Source: Pseudomonas putida
GTDB taxonomy: Bacteria; Pseudomonadota; Gammaproteobacteria; Pseudomonadales; Pseudomonadaceae
Assembly (NCBI RefSeq): GCF_016406145.1
Contig: NZ_CP066306.1
Location: 3,038,001-3,102,000 of the forward strand
DNA: 64,000 bases
Reading direction: 5' to 3'
The notes beneath the pieces are model-generated. The model did not search any database, was not told the DNA's origin, and saw nothing but the letters and a program-made list of their open reading frames with translations. Both the position numbers and the translations under genes were made by a program. Below are positions 51,537 to 61,951 of this stretch, piece by piece. Positions within the stretch are counted from its first letter, which is position 1, and each line of letters opens with the position of its first letter.

Positions 51537-52451
51537 TCAATAGTCGAACCGGTCCACCGCCTGCCGCCGCTCATTGTCATCGCGCCGGTCATAGCTGGCA
51601 GTGGTCTGGATGTTGGCGTGATGCGCCAGCTTCTGCGCAATCGACAGGTCGTGCTCTTCGATCACCCGGGTGATGAACGCACGGCGAAAATCATGCGGCA
51701 TGATCTTCACCCCCACCTGTGCCCCCCGCTGACGGGCGATGTAGTAGATCGCATGCTTGGTGATGCGCGCGCGGGTAATGTGGTTGCCACGGCGGATGCG
51801 ATTGAACAGGAAGGGGTCGTCTGACGCGCCCTCTGGCAGCGACTGCCGACGCAGTTCAAGCCAGGCCTGCAATTTTGCGAAGGCCCAGGGCGGTGCATAC
51901 TTGATCAGTTGCCGGTTACCTTTGCCCAGCACCTGCAGGCTGCGCGCCTCGAAGTCAACTTGCTCCAGGTCGATGTCCACCGACTCCGATTTGCGCATGC
52001 CGGTGCCATAAAGCAGCGCTATGATCGCCGCATCACGGATGCCCTGCGGGCGCGGATCAGCCGCGCACACATCCATCAGTTCGCGAATCAGGCTACGGCG
52101 CAGGTTGCGCCCCGGCGGCAGGCGGCTACCGGTTGCCGGCTTGACTTCACGGATACGCAGCAACTGCTCATGATCGATCAGGCCCTGGCGCCAGGCTTCA
52201 TTCATCACGCCACGAATTGCGTTGACATAAAGCGACGAACTGTTGGGCGCGTAGCCATCGGTACGCAGTGCTGCAACCAGGCCGATCACATGTCCCGGCT
52301 CAAGCTTGTGCCATGGCACATCGACGAGGTTGCAATCAATGAAACCCAGCCGGTCGGCAGCGTCCTGCAAGATGTAGCGCATGGTTTGCTGGCTGGAAGG
52401 CGCCAGCCTGGCGAGGTACTGCAGCAGTGGATTTTGCGAAAGGTCGGACAA
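51537..52451 (-). CDS. Tyrosine-type site-specific recombinase
   Basis: This 304-residue recombinase has a SAM-like N-terminal core-binding domain (about 10-105) and a complete catalytic domain: first Arg in GTGMRKSE, HDFRR (His-x-x-Arg), LAHHANI for the second His, and nucleophile Tyr in TTASYDRR. Length is normal. It stands alone without phage genes, so it may be a chromosomal integrase-like gene or the leftover of an island. It is unrelated in sequence to the fossil at 1516. Confidence 0.87.
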   Translation of the reverse strand: MSDLSQNPLLQYLARLAPSSQQTMRYILQDAADRLGFIDCNLVDVPWHKLEPGHVIGLVAALRTDGYAPNSSSLYVNAIRGVMNEAWRQGLIDHEQLLRIREVKPATGSRLPPGRNLRRSLIRELMDVCAADPRPQGIRDAAIIALLYGTGMRKSESVDIDLEQVDFEARSLQVLGKGNRQLIKYAPPWAFAKLQAWLELRRQSLPEGASDDPFLFNRIRRGNHITRARITKHAIYYIARQRGAQVGVKIMPHDFRRAFITRVIEEHDLSIAQKLAHHANIQTTASYDRRDDNERRQAVDRFDY

Positions 52452-52612
52452 AACGTGAATCCTGTAGCGAAGCCCGGAGCGCCATAAGGCACTCCAGGCG
52501 TAAAGCGGCCTGCGTCATTTCCTTGAACTTCAGAGACTTGGTCGCGGGCATGAGCCGAAATGGTATCCCATAGACTATCGTGGTAGCCATGGCTCCCTGT
52601 CGATGAGGCACC

Positions 52613-53260
52613 ATGGCACTGCACCGCCTGACCCGCACCCACCCCCGCCTGAGCTTCGCCGCGCTGGTCGGTATCCTTGGCGCGTGGCTGATCCCTGCCA
52701 GCGACATCGTGCAACGCATCCTCGCTGGCTGGAACCTGGGGGTCTGGCTTTACTTGCTGCTGGTGCTTTGGCTGACCTGGCGAGCAACGCCCGAGAAGGT
52801 CCGTGAGGTCGCTCAGGTCGAGGACGAAAACGCCGGCCTGGTGCTCTTCACCGTGTGCATTGCCGCCATTGCCAGCCTTGCGGCAGTCACCCTGCAACTG
52901 GTTTCAAGCCGCGGTCTGCAGGGCAGTGACCAAGCCCTGCATTACCTGTACACCGGCTTGACCGTGGCGGGCTCCTGGCTACTGATCGGGTGCATCTTCA
53001 CGCTGCACTATGCCCGGCTGTTCTACAACAGCGCCCCTGAGGCACCCGCGTTGCGCTTCGCCGACGGTGAACGCAACCCGGACTACTGGGACTTCCACTA
53101 CTTCTCGTTCACCATCAGCGTCGCGGTGCAAACATCCGACATCGGCGTAACCAGCCGGGGTATGCGCAGGGTGGTACTGGCACATTCACTGGTAGGCTTC
53201 GTGTTCAACACGGCAATTCTCGGTTTCACCATCAATATTGCTGCCGGCCTGCTCGGCTAG
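52613..53260 (+). CDS. DUF1345 membrane protein
   Basis: This 215-residue protein has five to six hydrophobic segments and the DUF1345 core: [29 protein letters not shown] (near 160-179), [23 protein letters not shown]. Function is unknown. The final 75 bases overlap the end of the aminotransferase gene on the other strand. Confidence 0.9.
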   Translation: MALHRLTRTHPRLSFAALVGILGAWLIPASDIVQRILAGWNLGVWLYLLLVLWLTWRATPEKVREVAQVEDENAGLVLFTVCIAAIASLAAVTLQLVSSRGLQGSDQALHYLYTGLTVAGSWLLIGCIFTLHYARLFYNSAPEAPALRFADGERNPDYWDFHYFSFTISVAVQTSDIGVTSRGMRRVVLAHSLVGFVFNTAILGFTINIAAGLLG

Positions 53261-54415
53261 TACCCGCCGGGCGCAGGCACCAATCCGGCAACACACCTTT
53301 TCCAGCTGCTCGGCCGCCAGCACCAGCCCCATGCGCACATGCCCCGCCCCGCTGGGCCCGAAGGCATCACCCGGCAGCAGTGAAACGCCCTCCTCTGTCA
53401 ACAGCCGCTGGGCGAAGGCCTGGGCGCTCAGCCCGGTTTCGCGGATATCAAGCATCACGAACATGCCTCCCGCCGGCCGATGGGCGCGCACCCCCGGACA
53501 ATTGTCCAAGGCCCTGCACACCAGGTCGCGCCGCTCCCGGTAGGCCTCGCGCATCTGTTGTACCGCAGGCAAATCATGCTCCAGCGCCACACAAGCCCCC
53601 TGCATGACAAACTCTGGCAAGCCAAACAACATGGTCATGGCCAGGTTGGCCAAGTGCGCGGTAAGCGCCGGGGGGCCAACCACCCACCCCACGCGCCAGC
53701 CGCTCATCGCATGCGACTTGGACACGCTGTCAATGATCACGCAACGCTCGCGCATGCCGGGCAATTGCGCGGGGGCAACCGCTTCGCCGTCGTACAGCAG
53801 GCCACTGTAGACCTGATCGCACACCAGCCACAGATCATGGTCGCAACAAAGCTGCGCGAGCTGCACCATGTCCTCAGGGGAGATGGCGCAGCCGGTCGGA
53901 TTGTGCGGTGTGTTCAGCAGCAGCCCGCGGGTACGCGAGGTTATTGCTTGCGCCACGGCCTGCGGGTCGAGCCGAAAGCCCTGCTCCGGGCTTACCGCCA
54001 CCTGTACCGGTTGTGCCCCGCAAGCGCCGAATACACCGTGGTAAGTGACATACATGGGCTCGGCGACGATCACTTCGTCCCCAGCTCCGAACAGGCATTG
54101 GCAGACGGCATATAGCGCACACTGTGCGCCAGCGAGCACCATTACCTGCTCGACACTGACCTCGGGGCCGGTGCGGCGTGCAATCGCCTGGCGCAGTGCC
54201 AGGCTGCCACGTACATCGCTGTAATGAGTGTCGCCGCGGCGCAAGCTGCTGACCGCAGCTTCAACGATGGCCGTAGGCGTGTCGAAGTCAGGATCGCCCA
54301 CCGACAACAGGAAAATCTCGCGGCCTTCGCGACGCAGGGCCTGTGCCTGATAGTGGATGTCCCAGGCGGCAGCGGTTTCACCGGCGATGCGTTGAGTGAG
54401 CCTGGAATAGCGCAT
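53186..54415 (-). CDS. aruH: Arginine:pyruvate transaminase-like, AruH type
   Basis: This 409-residue fold-type I PLP aminotransferase begins [20 protein letters not shown] and shows [31 protein letters not shown] (near 170-177), the PLP Lys in [16 protein letters not shown] (near 235) and GMFVMLDIR. It resembles P. aeruginosa AruH, the first enzyme of the arginine transaminase route, closely along most of its length. No aruI partner is next to it. The ATG at 54415 matches AruH; upstream frame has no homology. The C-terminal 25 residues lie in the overlap with the DUF1345 gene and look untypical. Confidence 0.85.
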   Translation of the reverse strand: MRYSRLTQRIAGETAAAWDIHYQAQALRREGREIFLLSVGDPDFDTPTAIVEAAVSSLRRGDTHYSDVRGSLALRQAIARRTGPEVSVEQVMVLAGAQCALYAVCQCLFGAGDEVIVAEPMYVTYHGVFGACGAQPVQVAVSPEQGFRLDPQAVAQAITSRTRGLLLNTPHNPTGCAISPEDMVQLAQLCCDHDLWLVCDQVYSGLLYDGEAVAPAQLPGMRERCVIIDSVSKSHAMSGWRVGWVVGPPALTAHLANLAMTMLFGLPEFVMQGACVALEHDLPAVQQMREAYRERRDLVCRALDNCPGVRAHRPAGGMFVMLDIRETGLSAQAFAQRLLTEEGVSLLPGDAFGPSGAGHVRMGLVLAAEQLEKVCCRIGACARRVLAEQAGSNIDGETENCRVEHEAYQ

Positions 54416-54711
54416 GACTGTCTCCCTGTCTGCCCAGCTCGCACCGCTCGTCCGAAAACGATGTGCGCCGAATGCAGTTAAAAATAGCAGAACCCTGCGG
54501 CACTTCTGGCACCACTTGCCAAGGAAAACGTTTGCTTGGCCATTTGCCCCCAAACGGCGAACGCCCGATGTTTGTGACGGAGGTCAAGCGTGAGTGGATT
54601 TGTCGTATTTTCGGCAGAACAGCGGCCCGTCGGGTGCTATCTTTAGGTTCCCGGCAGCCGCGCTCGCGGTCCCACCGATCACCGCGTCCAGGTAAGGACA
54701 AGGAGGCTGGC

Positions 54712-54972
54712 ATGAACAAGATGACGTTCCCCAACGCCTGCCAGGTGATGCGCTGGCACTTCCACCCGCTGGGCTTCGAGGCCACCATGGATGCGCCACG
54801 CAGCATGATCGCCCGCCTGTTCGACCGTGCCACGGGCGAAACCTTGCTGGCGATTGCCGGCATCCCCTGCACTGCGATCATGGCGGCCGCTGATGTCGAA
54901 CGCATCATTGAGGCGGTAGAAGCTGAAATGGATGCCTTTGTACCGGTTCTCGCCCTGCGTGACGCCGGCTAG
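54712..54972 (+). CDS. DUF1652-like small protein
   Basis: This 86-residue soluble protein begins MNKMTFPNACQVMRWHFHPL. The pattern PLGFEATMD...SMIARLFDRATGETLLAIAGI and a C-terminal IIEAVEAEMDAF resembles DUF1652, a family found mainly in Pseudomonas. The ATG at 54712 follows AAGGAGG, a strong ribosome site; the longer upstream frame is rejected. Its TAG stop codon shares the CTAG palindrome with the stop of the convergent gene. Confidence 0.75.
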   Translation: MNKMTFPNACQVMRWHFHPLGFEATMDAPRSMIARLFDRATGETLLAIAGIPCTAIMAAADVERIIEAVEAEMDAFVPVLALRDAG

Positions 54973-57056
54973 GCGACCACCTCCGGGTTTTGCTGCAATA
55001 CCTGCAATGTCCCCATGAACTGCTCGGCCGGCACCGGTTGACCCAGCAGGTAACCCTGCAGCGAATCACAGCCCAGACGCGTCAGGAAGTCCTGCTGCCC
55101 GCCGGTCTCCACACCCTCGGCAACAATACGCAAGCCCAGCGCCTGGCCCAATGCAACGATGGCCGAGACAATGGCTGCGTCGTCGCTGTCCTGCTCCAGG
55201 TCGCGGACGAAACCGCGGTCAATCTTCAGCTCGTTGGCGGGCAAGCGCTTGAGGTACATCAGGCTCGAGTAGCCGGTACCGAAGTCATCGATGGACAGGT
55301 CCACCCCCATGTCGGACAGCCGCTGCAGCACCGCCAGGCTGGCATCGGCATCATGCATCGCAGTGGTTTCGGTGATCTCCAGGGTCAGGCAGTTGGCTGG
55401 CAGGTGATTGTCGCGCAGGGCGCGGGCAACGCTGTCAACCAGACCGGCATGGCAGAACTGGATCGCGGACAGGTTGACCGCCATGCGCCAGTTTTCATAC
55501 CCCTGGTCAAGCCATTGGCGCATCTGCCGGCAGGCTTCGTCCAGCACCCACTCGCCAATCGGGATGATCAGGCCGGTTTTTTCTGCCAGGCCAATGAAGC
55601 GGTCCGGCAGTAGCAGCCCGTGCTGCGGATGCTGCCAGCGCAACAAAGCCTCGGCGCCGATCGGCTGGCAAGCCTGCGCGGCGAACTTGGGCTGGTAATG
55701 CAAGCGGAACTGACGTTGCTCCAGGGCCATGCGCAGGTCCTGCAGCAGTTGCAACTGCTGGCGGGCATTGCTGTTCATGGAAGCATCGAAGAAGCTGTAG
55801 CCATTCTTGCCGGCGCTCTTGGCGTGATACATGGCAGCATCCGCGTTGCGCAGCAACTCTAGCTGGTCTTGGCCATTACCCGGATACAGGACAATGCCAA
55901 GGCTCGCCGTCAATTGCAGGTCATGCTCGGCCACGCGGAACGCCCGCGACACCAGGTTGACCTGTTTGACTGCAACATCCATGGCATCTGCGGGCTCCTG
56001 CAGTTCCACCAGCAACACAAACTCATCGCCGCCAATGCGCGCCAGTGTGTCCTGGCTGTGCAAGTGGCCGCGCAAGCGTGCTGCCACCGCCTTGAGCAGC
56101 AGGTCGCCCACATGGTGACCAAACGCATCATTGACTGGCTTGAAGCCGTCCAGGTCGATGAACATCAGCGCAAAACAACCGCCCTGCTCCGCCACCTTGC
56201 CGATCGCCTGCTCGATACGGTCGGAAAGCAGCGTGCGATTGGGCAGGCCGGTCAGCGTGTCATGTAGCGCCAGTTGCGTCAGTTCCTGGTTGGCGAGGGT
56301 CAGCGAACGCGCAAGCTCCGCAGTGCGTGCCTCCAGGCGCGCATCGAGCACCGAGGTCAGCAACGCCACTGCGAGCACCGCCAAGGTAGTGATCAGAACC
56401 AGATAGACCAGCCCGTCACCTTGCAACCCGTCTGGCAGGGCACCACAGAAACTGCCCTGAGGGAAGTTGGCTGCGGCCATCCCGGTGTAGTGCATGCCAA
56501 CGATGGCAACGCCCATCAGCACAGCCGCCAGCCCACGGACCTGGCGCACGTAAGGGGTATGCTGGCGCAACCGGAAGGCAATCCACAACGCTGCCGCCGA
56601 TGCGCCCACTGCGATCGCCAGCGAGGCGCCAAACAGCGTCGGGTCGTAGTCGATACCCGGTAGCATGCGCAACGCTGCCATACCGGTGTAATGCATGCAA
56701 CTGATGCCGGCCCCCATGAACAGTGCGCCAAACGCCAGTTGCAGCCACGGCAGGCTCGGTTGGCTCACCAGCCATAGGGCAAACCCCGAAGACAGCACGG
56801 CGATCAGCAATGAGAAGGCGGTCAGGCCAATGTCATAGCCCAGTTCGACTGGCAGGCTGAAGGCAAGCATGCCGATGAAGTGCATCGACCAGACGCCGAT
56901 ACCCATCGCCAACGCTCCACCGCCCATCCAAAGGTGCACCGCCCTGCCTTGGGCGGTAGCGATGCGGCCGGTCAAATCGAGGGCGGTATAGGAGGCAAGG
57001 ATGGCCACGCACAGTGAGATCAGCACCAGCGAAGAAGAGTAACTACCGGTCAGCAT
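54969..57056 (-). CDS. mucR: MHYT-GGDEF-EAL protein, MucR-like
   Basis: This 695-residue membrane protein has a seven-helix MHYT sensor (residues 1-240, with MHFIGM and two MHYTGM copper/oxygen-type motifs), a GGDEF domain (about 265-430, RIGGDEFVLL intact) and an EAL domain (about 440-690, EALLRWQHP, DDFGTGYSS and AEGVET intact). Both active sites look complete, so both making and breaking c-di-GMP are possible. Layout and length match P. aeruginosa MucR, which affects alginate and biofilm. The start at 57056 (MLTGSYSSS) gives the normal MHYT N-terminus. Confidence 0.88.
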   Translation of the reverse strand: MLTGSYSSSLVLISLCVAILASYTALDLTGRIATAQGRAVHLWMGGGALAMGIGVWSMHFIGMLAFSLPVELGYDIGLTAFSLLIAVLSSGFALWLVSQPSLPWLQLAFGALFMGAGISCMHYTGMAALRMLPGIDYDPTLFGASLAIAVGASAAALWIAFRLRQHTPYVRQVRGLAAVLMGVAIVGMHYTGMAAANFPQGSFCGALPDGLQGDGLVYLVLITTLAVLAVALLTSVLDARLEARTAELARSLTLANQELTQLALHDTLTGLPNRTLLSDRIEQAIGKVAEQGGCFALMFIDLDGFKPVNDAFGHHVGDLLLKAVAARLRGHLHSQDTLARIGGDEFVLLVELQEPADAMDVAVKQVNLVSRAFRVAEHDLQLTASLGIVLYPGNGQDQLELLRNADAAMYHAKSAGKNGYSFFDASMNSNARQQLQLLQDLRMALEQRQFRLHYQPKFAAQACQPIGAEALLRWQHPQHGLLLPDRFIGLAEKTGLIIPIGEWVLDEACRQMRQWLDQGYENWRMAVNLSAIQFCHAGLVDSVARALRDNHLPANCLTLEITETTAMHDADASLAVLQRLSDMGVDLSIDDFGTGYSSLMYLKRLPANELKIDRGFVRDLEQDSDDAAIVSAIVALGQALGLRIVAEGVETGGQQDFLTRLGCDSLQGYLLGQPVPAEQFMGTLQVLQQNPEVVA

Positions 57057-57359
57057 TGAGAGTTCCAGCGACGGGACAGGGGGGGCCCGAAAAAGCTGAC
57101 GATTGTACTCAAGCTTTGGCGAAACGCACGGGGTTTCTGAATACGAAAATGGATCCAAAACCTGGCTGGATAGGCCACGAGTTGCGCCATAGAGCGTCTG
57201 GATGAACCAGTGATATCAAAATGCCACTTGTCGACTTTCCATCCGCCCACAAGGGCAGATAGAAAACCCGTTGATGCATGCCCGGGCGGCCACCTCTCCA
57301 AGCAAGGCCGCTCCCACAGGGGTTGCCGAACAGATCAGGGTTTTAGCACAGGCCTGCCT
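57057..57359. other. Intergenic region with a half REP element
   Basis: No gene is seen in these 303 bases. Near 57299-57321 CAAGGCCGCTCCCACAGGGG resembles one half of the P. putida REP consensus. A GGGGGG run lies near 57081. There is no clear terminator for opmB and no clear promoter. Confidence 0.4.
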
Positions 57360-58847
57360 TCACTCTTGCCCGGCAAACGCCTGCTCGGCATCCCAACCGC
57401 CGCCCAGCGCAGCAATCAGTTGCACGCTGGCCACCAGCCGGCCCTGCAACAGGTTCAACACACTGCGCTCATTGCTCAGCGCCGTGGTCTGTACATTGAC
57501 CACGTCCAGATAACCGATCAGCCCGGCCCTGTACTGGTTGTCGGTCAGGCGCAACGACTCACGCGCGGCATCCAGAGCTTCCTGGCGTACGACCGCCTCG
57601 TCGCCGTAAACCTTGAGCTGCACCAGATAGTTCTCGACTTCCTTGAAGCCGTCGAGCACGGTCTGGCGGTACTGCGCCACGGTCTGGTCGTATACGGCGA
57701 CAGTGCGGTCAACCTCGGCGCTACGCTTTCCAGCATCAAAGAGGGTCAGCGCCAATTGCGGCCCTACCGACCAGTAACGGTTGGGCAACTGAATCCAGTC
57801 ATTGAAGGTACTACTGGAATAGCCACCGCTCATGCTCAGGCTCAAGTCCGGGAAATAGGCGGCCCGTGCAACGCCGATATTGGCGTTGGCGGCCATCACG
57901 TTGCGTTCGGCCGAAGCGATGTCCGGGCGGCGCTCCAGCAGTTGCGACGGCAGGCTTACCGGAATCTGCGGCAAGGCCGGAATGCTTTTGCTGTCGGCGA
58001 GGGCAAACTCCGCTGGTGCCTTACCCAGTAGCACAGCGATGGCGTTTTCGAACTGTGCACGCTGCCAGACCAGATCTATCAGATCGGCTTGCGTAGTCTT
58101 GAGCTGGGTGCGGGCCTGGGCCACTGCGTCGGGGCCGGAGACGCCTGCACGGTACTGGTTCTCGGTCATGCGCAGCGAACGTTCATACGTCGCGACGGTG
58201 GCCTCCAGAAGGCGCTTCTGCTCATCGATAACGCGCAACTGCAGGTAATTCTGCACCAGCTCAGACTGCTGGCTGAGGCGGATTGCGGCAAGGTCGGCGA
58301 AACTTGCTTCGGCACTGGCCTCATTGGCGTTCATGGTCTCGCGCAACTTGCCCCACAGGTCGATTTCCCAGCTCACGCCGAGCTGCGCGTTGTAAGTGTT
58401 GCGAATGCCGCTGCTGTTGTTGGAAAGGCTTGAGCTCGAACTGCCGGTGCCCTGGGCCGAGCGGTTCTTGCTGGTAGTCAGGTCCAGGCTTGGGAACAAC
58501 GACGCACGGCTGCTACGCACCAGCGCTTGGGCCTGGCGGTACTGGGCTTCGGCCTGAGCCACACTCTGGTTGCTGCGGTTGAGCTCCTCGACCAGAGCGT
58601 TGAGCCCTGAGTCGCCATAGATTTCCCACCAGGCGCCACGGGCGATGGCATCGGACGGGTTGGCCTGGGTCCAGCCCTCGGCCTGTTTGAACTGCGCCGG
58701 CGTGCTCAGCTCCGGGCGATGATAGTCCGGGCTCAGGGTACAGGCGCTTAACAGCGCCGCGCACAAACCGGCACCGACCAGGCGTGAACCACGCCCGCGG
58801 GTCAGCAGTTGCAGGGCACGGTGGAGTGGAGACTGGGCAAAGTTCAT
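57360..58847 (-). CDS. opmB: Outer-membrane efflux lipoprotein, OpmB/NodT type
   Basis: This 495-residue TolC-like channel has a lipobox (LLSAC, Cys near residue 36) after a long basic signal peptide and the two outer-membrane efflux repeats (about 85-280 and 295-480). Blocks include WWEIYGDSGLNALVEEL, GVSWEIDLWGKLRE, RPDIASAERNVMAANANIGVARAAYFPDLSL and YRAGLIGYLDVVNVQTTAL. It is the channel partner of the MuxBC pumps upstream. Its ATG overlaps the muxC stop codon (ATGA). Confidence 0.92.
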   Translation of the reverse strand: MNFAQSPLHRALQLLTRGRGSRLVGAGLCAALLSACTLSPDYHRPELSTPAQFKQAEGWTQANPSDAIARGAWWEIYGDSGLNALVEELNRSNQSVAQAEAQYRQAQALVRSSRASLFPSLDLTTSKNRSAQGTGSSSSSLSNNSSGIRNTYNAQLGVSWEIDLWGKLRETMNANEASAEASFADLAAIRLSQQSELVQNYLQLRVIDEQKRLLEATVATYERSLRMTENQYRAGVSGPDAVAQARTQLKTTQADLIDLVWQRAQFENAIAVLLGKAPAEFALADSKSIPALPQIPVSLPSQLLERRPDIASAERNVMAANANIGVARAAYFPDLSLSMSGGYSSSTFNDWIQLPNRYWSVGPQLALTLFDAGKRSAEVDRTVAVYDQTVAQYRQTVLDGFKEVENYLVQLKVYGDEAVVRQEALDAARESLRLTDNQYRAGLIGYLDVVNVQTTALSNERSVLNLLQGRLVASVQLIAALGGGWDAEQAFAGQE

Positions 58848-61800
58848 AGCGGGGTATCCAGAGCGGCATCGGTGCGCACGCCGCGCCAATGGTTGAATCG
58901 GTGGCGCAGGCGGTCGAGGTACAGGTACACCACCGGCGTCGTATACAGGGTCAGGACCTGGCTGAAGACCAGGCCGCCAATGATGGTCAGGCCCAGCGGC
59001 TGGCGCATTTCCGCACCCTCGGCGCGACTGAGCAGCAGTGGCAAGGCGCCAAGCATGGCCGCCAGCGTGGTCATCAGGATCGGCCGCAGGCGCAGCAGAC
59101 AGGCACGGCGGATCGACTCTTCCGGCGTCAGCCCCTGATGGCGCTCCAGTTGCAGCGCCAGGTCGATCATCAGGATGGCGTTCTTCTTCACCACGCCAAT
59201 CAGCAGGAACAGGCCCAGCAGCGAAATCAGGCTGAACTCGCCCCCAGTGACGTAAAGCGCAAGCAAGGCACCCACGCCAGCCGAAGGTAAGGTCGAGAGG
59301 ATGGTCAGCGGGTGAATGTAGCTTTCATACAGTATGCCCAGCACCAGATACACCAGCACCAACGCGCCAAGAATCATGAACGGCTGGCCCTGCTGGGTCT
59401 TGGCAAAGGCGTCTGCCGTGCCGCCCAGCTTGGCAATCACTTCCTCGGGCAGGCCAAGCTTGGCCACCGCCCGTTCCACCGCGGCCATGGCCTGGTCGGG
59501 GCTGTAGCCTTCGGCAACGTCGAAGGCGATGTCTTCGGCAGCGAATTGGCCCTCATGGCTGACCCGATCGTTTGCCAGGCTGTTCTCGTAATGGGCGATG
59601 GTCGACAAGGGTACGCGCGCCCCGTCACTGGTGATCACCTGCACCTGCTCCAGGCTACTCGGGTCCCAGGCGTATTTCGGGTTGATCTCCAACACCACCT
59701 GGTACTGGTTGAGGCTGTCGTAGATGGTCGAGATCTGCCGCTGACTGTAAGCGTTGTTCAGAACGGTGGTGACCATGTCCATGTCGATACCCAGGCGCTT
59801 GGCCTGGTCGCGATCGACCACCAATGTCACCTGCTGGGTACCGGAGCCGTCGCGAGCATCGATGGCGGTCAGTTCGGGCAGCGCGCGCATGGCTGCGACC
59901 ACCTTGGGGAACCACTGGCGCAACGCTGCCAGATCGCCGCTCTGCAGGGTGTACAGGTACTGCGACGAGGTCTGGTCACGGCCACCGCCGCCCAGCTGCA
60001 GGTCCTGATCAGCCATCAGGAACAGCCGTCCGCCAGGTACCTTGGGCATTTCCTTGCGCAAGCGCTCGATGACCTTCTGCGCATCGATCTTGCGCTCGCT
60101 GATCGGTTTCAGGCGCACCAGCACCATGGCGTTGTTGGTACCACTGTTGCCACCAATGAAACCGGCAACACTCTGCACCGCCGGGTCGGCCAGCAAGGCA
60201 CGGCGGTAGATTTCCATCTTCGGCTGCATCACGGTGAACGACAGCCCGTCGTCACCGCGGATGAAGCCCATCAGCTGGCCGGTGTCCTGCTGCGGGATCA
60301 GCGTTTTCGGTACGACCACATACAGCACGATGTTCAGCCCGATGGTCGCCAACAGGCTGATCAAGGTCAGGCGCTTGTGGCGAAGGGCCCAACTCAGGCT
60401 GCGATCGTAACCTTCGACCATGCGCTTGTGCACATTGTCGCTCCAGCGCTGCAGGCGCGTCTGTTCGGCGCGGTGGGGCTTGAGCCAGCGGGCACATAGC
60501 ATCGGGGTCAGGGTCAGCGAAACCACCAGCGAGACGATGATCGCCGCCGCCAGGGTAATCGAGAACTCCTGGAACAGGTTGCGAACGATGCCGCCCATGA
60601 ACAGGATCGAAACGAACACCGCAACCAGCGAGACGTTCATCGACAGCAAGGTGAAGCCGACTTCCTTGGCGCCGAGGAACGCCGCACGCATCGGCGGCTG
60701 GCCGTCCTCTATATGCCGCGAAATGTTTTCCAGCACCACGATCGCATCGTCCACCACCAGGCCTGTGGCCAGGATCAACGCCATCAGCGACAGGTTGTTC
60801 AGCGAAAAACCGCACAGGTACATCACCGCGAAGGTACCCACCAGCGATACCGGTACCGCCAGGCTGGGGATCAACGAGGCGCGCAGGCTGCCGAGGAACA
60901 GGTAAACCACGAGGATCACCAGCACCACGGCGATCAGCAGCGTGTGCTCGGCTTCCTTGAGGGTGGCCTTGATGACCGGCGAACGGTCCATGGCCACGTT
61001 CAGCTGCACGCTGGCCGGCAGCAGCGACTGCAGGGCCGGCAACTGCGCGTGGATCTGGTCGACGGTCTCGATGATGTTGGCGCCGATCTGACGGTTGACC
61101 ACCAGCAGCACGGCACTCTGATCGTTGAAAAAGCCGCTGTTGTAGCGGTTCTCGACGCTGTCTGTGATGGTCGCCACGTCGGACAGGCGCAGTATCGTGC
61201 CGTTCTGCTGACGGATCACGATCGGTTCGTAATCCTTGGCTTTTTCCAGCTGGTCGTTGGCCCGTACTTGCCAGTTGCGCTCGCTGTCTTCGACGAAACC
61301 CATCGGCCGGCGCTGGTTGGCGTTGGCCACCGCAGTGCGCACTTCGTCCAGGGACAGGCTGTACTGGTTGAGCAGTTGCGGCTCGACGGAAATGCGCACA
61401 GCCGGCAGCGAACTGCCGCCGATCTGTACTTCCCCTACCCCACTTACCTGAGCCAGGCTCTGCGACAGTATGGTGTCAGCCAGATCGTACAACTGGCCCT
61501 TCTGCAACACGTCCGAGGTCAGCGACAGCACCATGATCGGCGCCTGTGACGGGTTGAGTTTCTTGTAGGTCGGCATGCTGCGCATGCCGCTGGGCAGCAG
61601 GTTGCGGGTGGCGTTGATTGCCGCCTGCACCTCGCGCGCGGCGCCGTCGATGTCCCGGCCTTGCTCGAAGCCGATGATCACCCGGGTCGAGCCCTGGTTG
61701 GAGCTACTGGTCAGGGTGGTGACACCGGCGATACTGCCAAGCTTGCGTTCCAGCGGCGTGGCTACCGTGGAGGCCATCACCTCAGGGCTGGCGCCAGCCA

Positions 61801-61951
61801 GGTTGGCTTGAACCACGATCACCGGGAAGTCCATCTGCGGCAACGGCGAAACCGGCAGCAGGCCGAAGCTGACGCCACCAAGCAGCATGATTGCCAGGCT
61901 CAGCAGCATGGTCGCCACAGGCCTGCGAATGAAAGGGCCGGAGAGGTTCAT
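58844..61951 (-). CDS. muxC: RND efflux pump subunit MuxC (MdtC type)
   Basis: This 1035-residue RND transporter has 12 membrane helices and two large periplasmic loops. The start [20 protein letters not shown] and the proton-relay block [21 protein letters not shown] (paired Asp in helix 4, near residues 400-412) are typical, as is the duplicate second half. With MuxB it forms a two-pump heteromeric system like MdtBC, using a MuxA adaptor expected right of the window. Overlaps with muxB and opmB by 4 bases show one operon. Confidence 0.94.
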   Translation of the reverse strand: MNLSGPFIRRPVATMLLSLAIMLLGGVSFGLLPVSPLPQMDFPVIVVQANLAGASPEVMASTVATPLERKLGSIAGVTTLTSSSNQGSTRVIIGFEQGRDIDGAAREVQAAINATRNLLPSGMRSMPTYKKLNPSQAPIMVLSLTSDVLQKGQLYDLADTILSQSLAQVSGVGEVQIGGSSLPAVRISVEPQLLNQYSLSLDEVRTAVANANQRRPMGFVEDSERNWQVRANDQLEKAKDYEPIVIRQQNGTILRLSDVATITDSVENRYNSGFFNDQSAVLLVVNRQIGANIIETVDQIHAQLPALQSLLPASVQLNVAMDRSPVIKATLKEAEHTLLIAVVLVILVVYLFLGSLRASLIPSLAVPVSLVGTFAVMYLCGFSLNNLSLMALILATGLVVDDAIVVLENISRHIEDGQPPMRAAFLGAKEVGFTLLSMNVSLVAVFVSILFMGGIVRNLFQEFSITLAAAIIVSLVVSLTLTPMLCARWLKPHRAEQTRLQRWSDNVHKRMVEGYDRSLSWALRHKRLTLISLLATIGLNIVLYVVVPKTLIPQQDTGQLMGFIRGDDGLSFTVMQPKMEIYRRALLADPAVQSVAGFIGGNSGTNNAMVLVRLKPISERKIDAQKVIERLRKEMPKVPGGRLFLMADQDLQLGGGGRDQTSSQYLYTLQSGDLAALRQWFPKVVAAMRALPELTAIDARDGSGTQQVTLVVDRDQAKRLGIDMDMVTTVLNNAYSQRQISTIYDSLNQYQVVLEINPKYAWDPSSLEQVQVITSDGARVPLSTIAHYENSLANDRVSHEGQFAAEDIAFDVAEGYSPDQAMAAVERAVAKLGLPEEVIAKLGGTADAFAKTQQGQPFMILGALVLVYLVLGILYESYIHPLTILSTLPSAGVGALLALYVTGGEFSLISLLGLFLLIGVVKKNAILMIDLALQLERHQGLTPEESIRRACLLRLRPILMTTLAAMLGALPLLLSRAEGAEMRQPLGLTIIGGLVFSQVLTLYTTPVVYLYLDRLRHRFNHWRGVRTDAALDTPL

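Noticed and set aside
51537..52451. Integration module linked to the integrase fossil at 1516
   Set aside because: The two recombinases differ in motif wording and lie 50 kb apart with core-type genes between; no matching attachment repeats were seen by eye.
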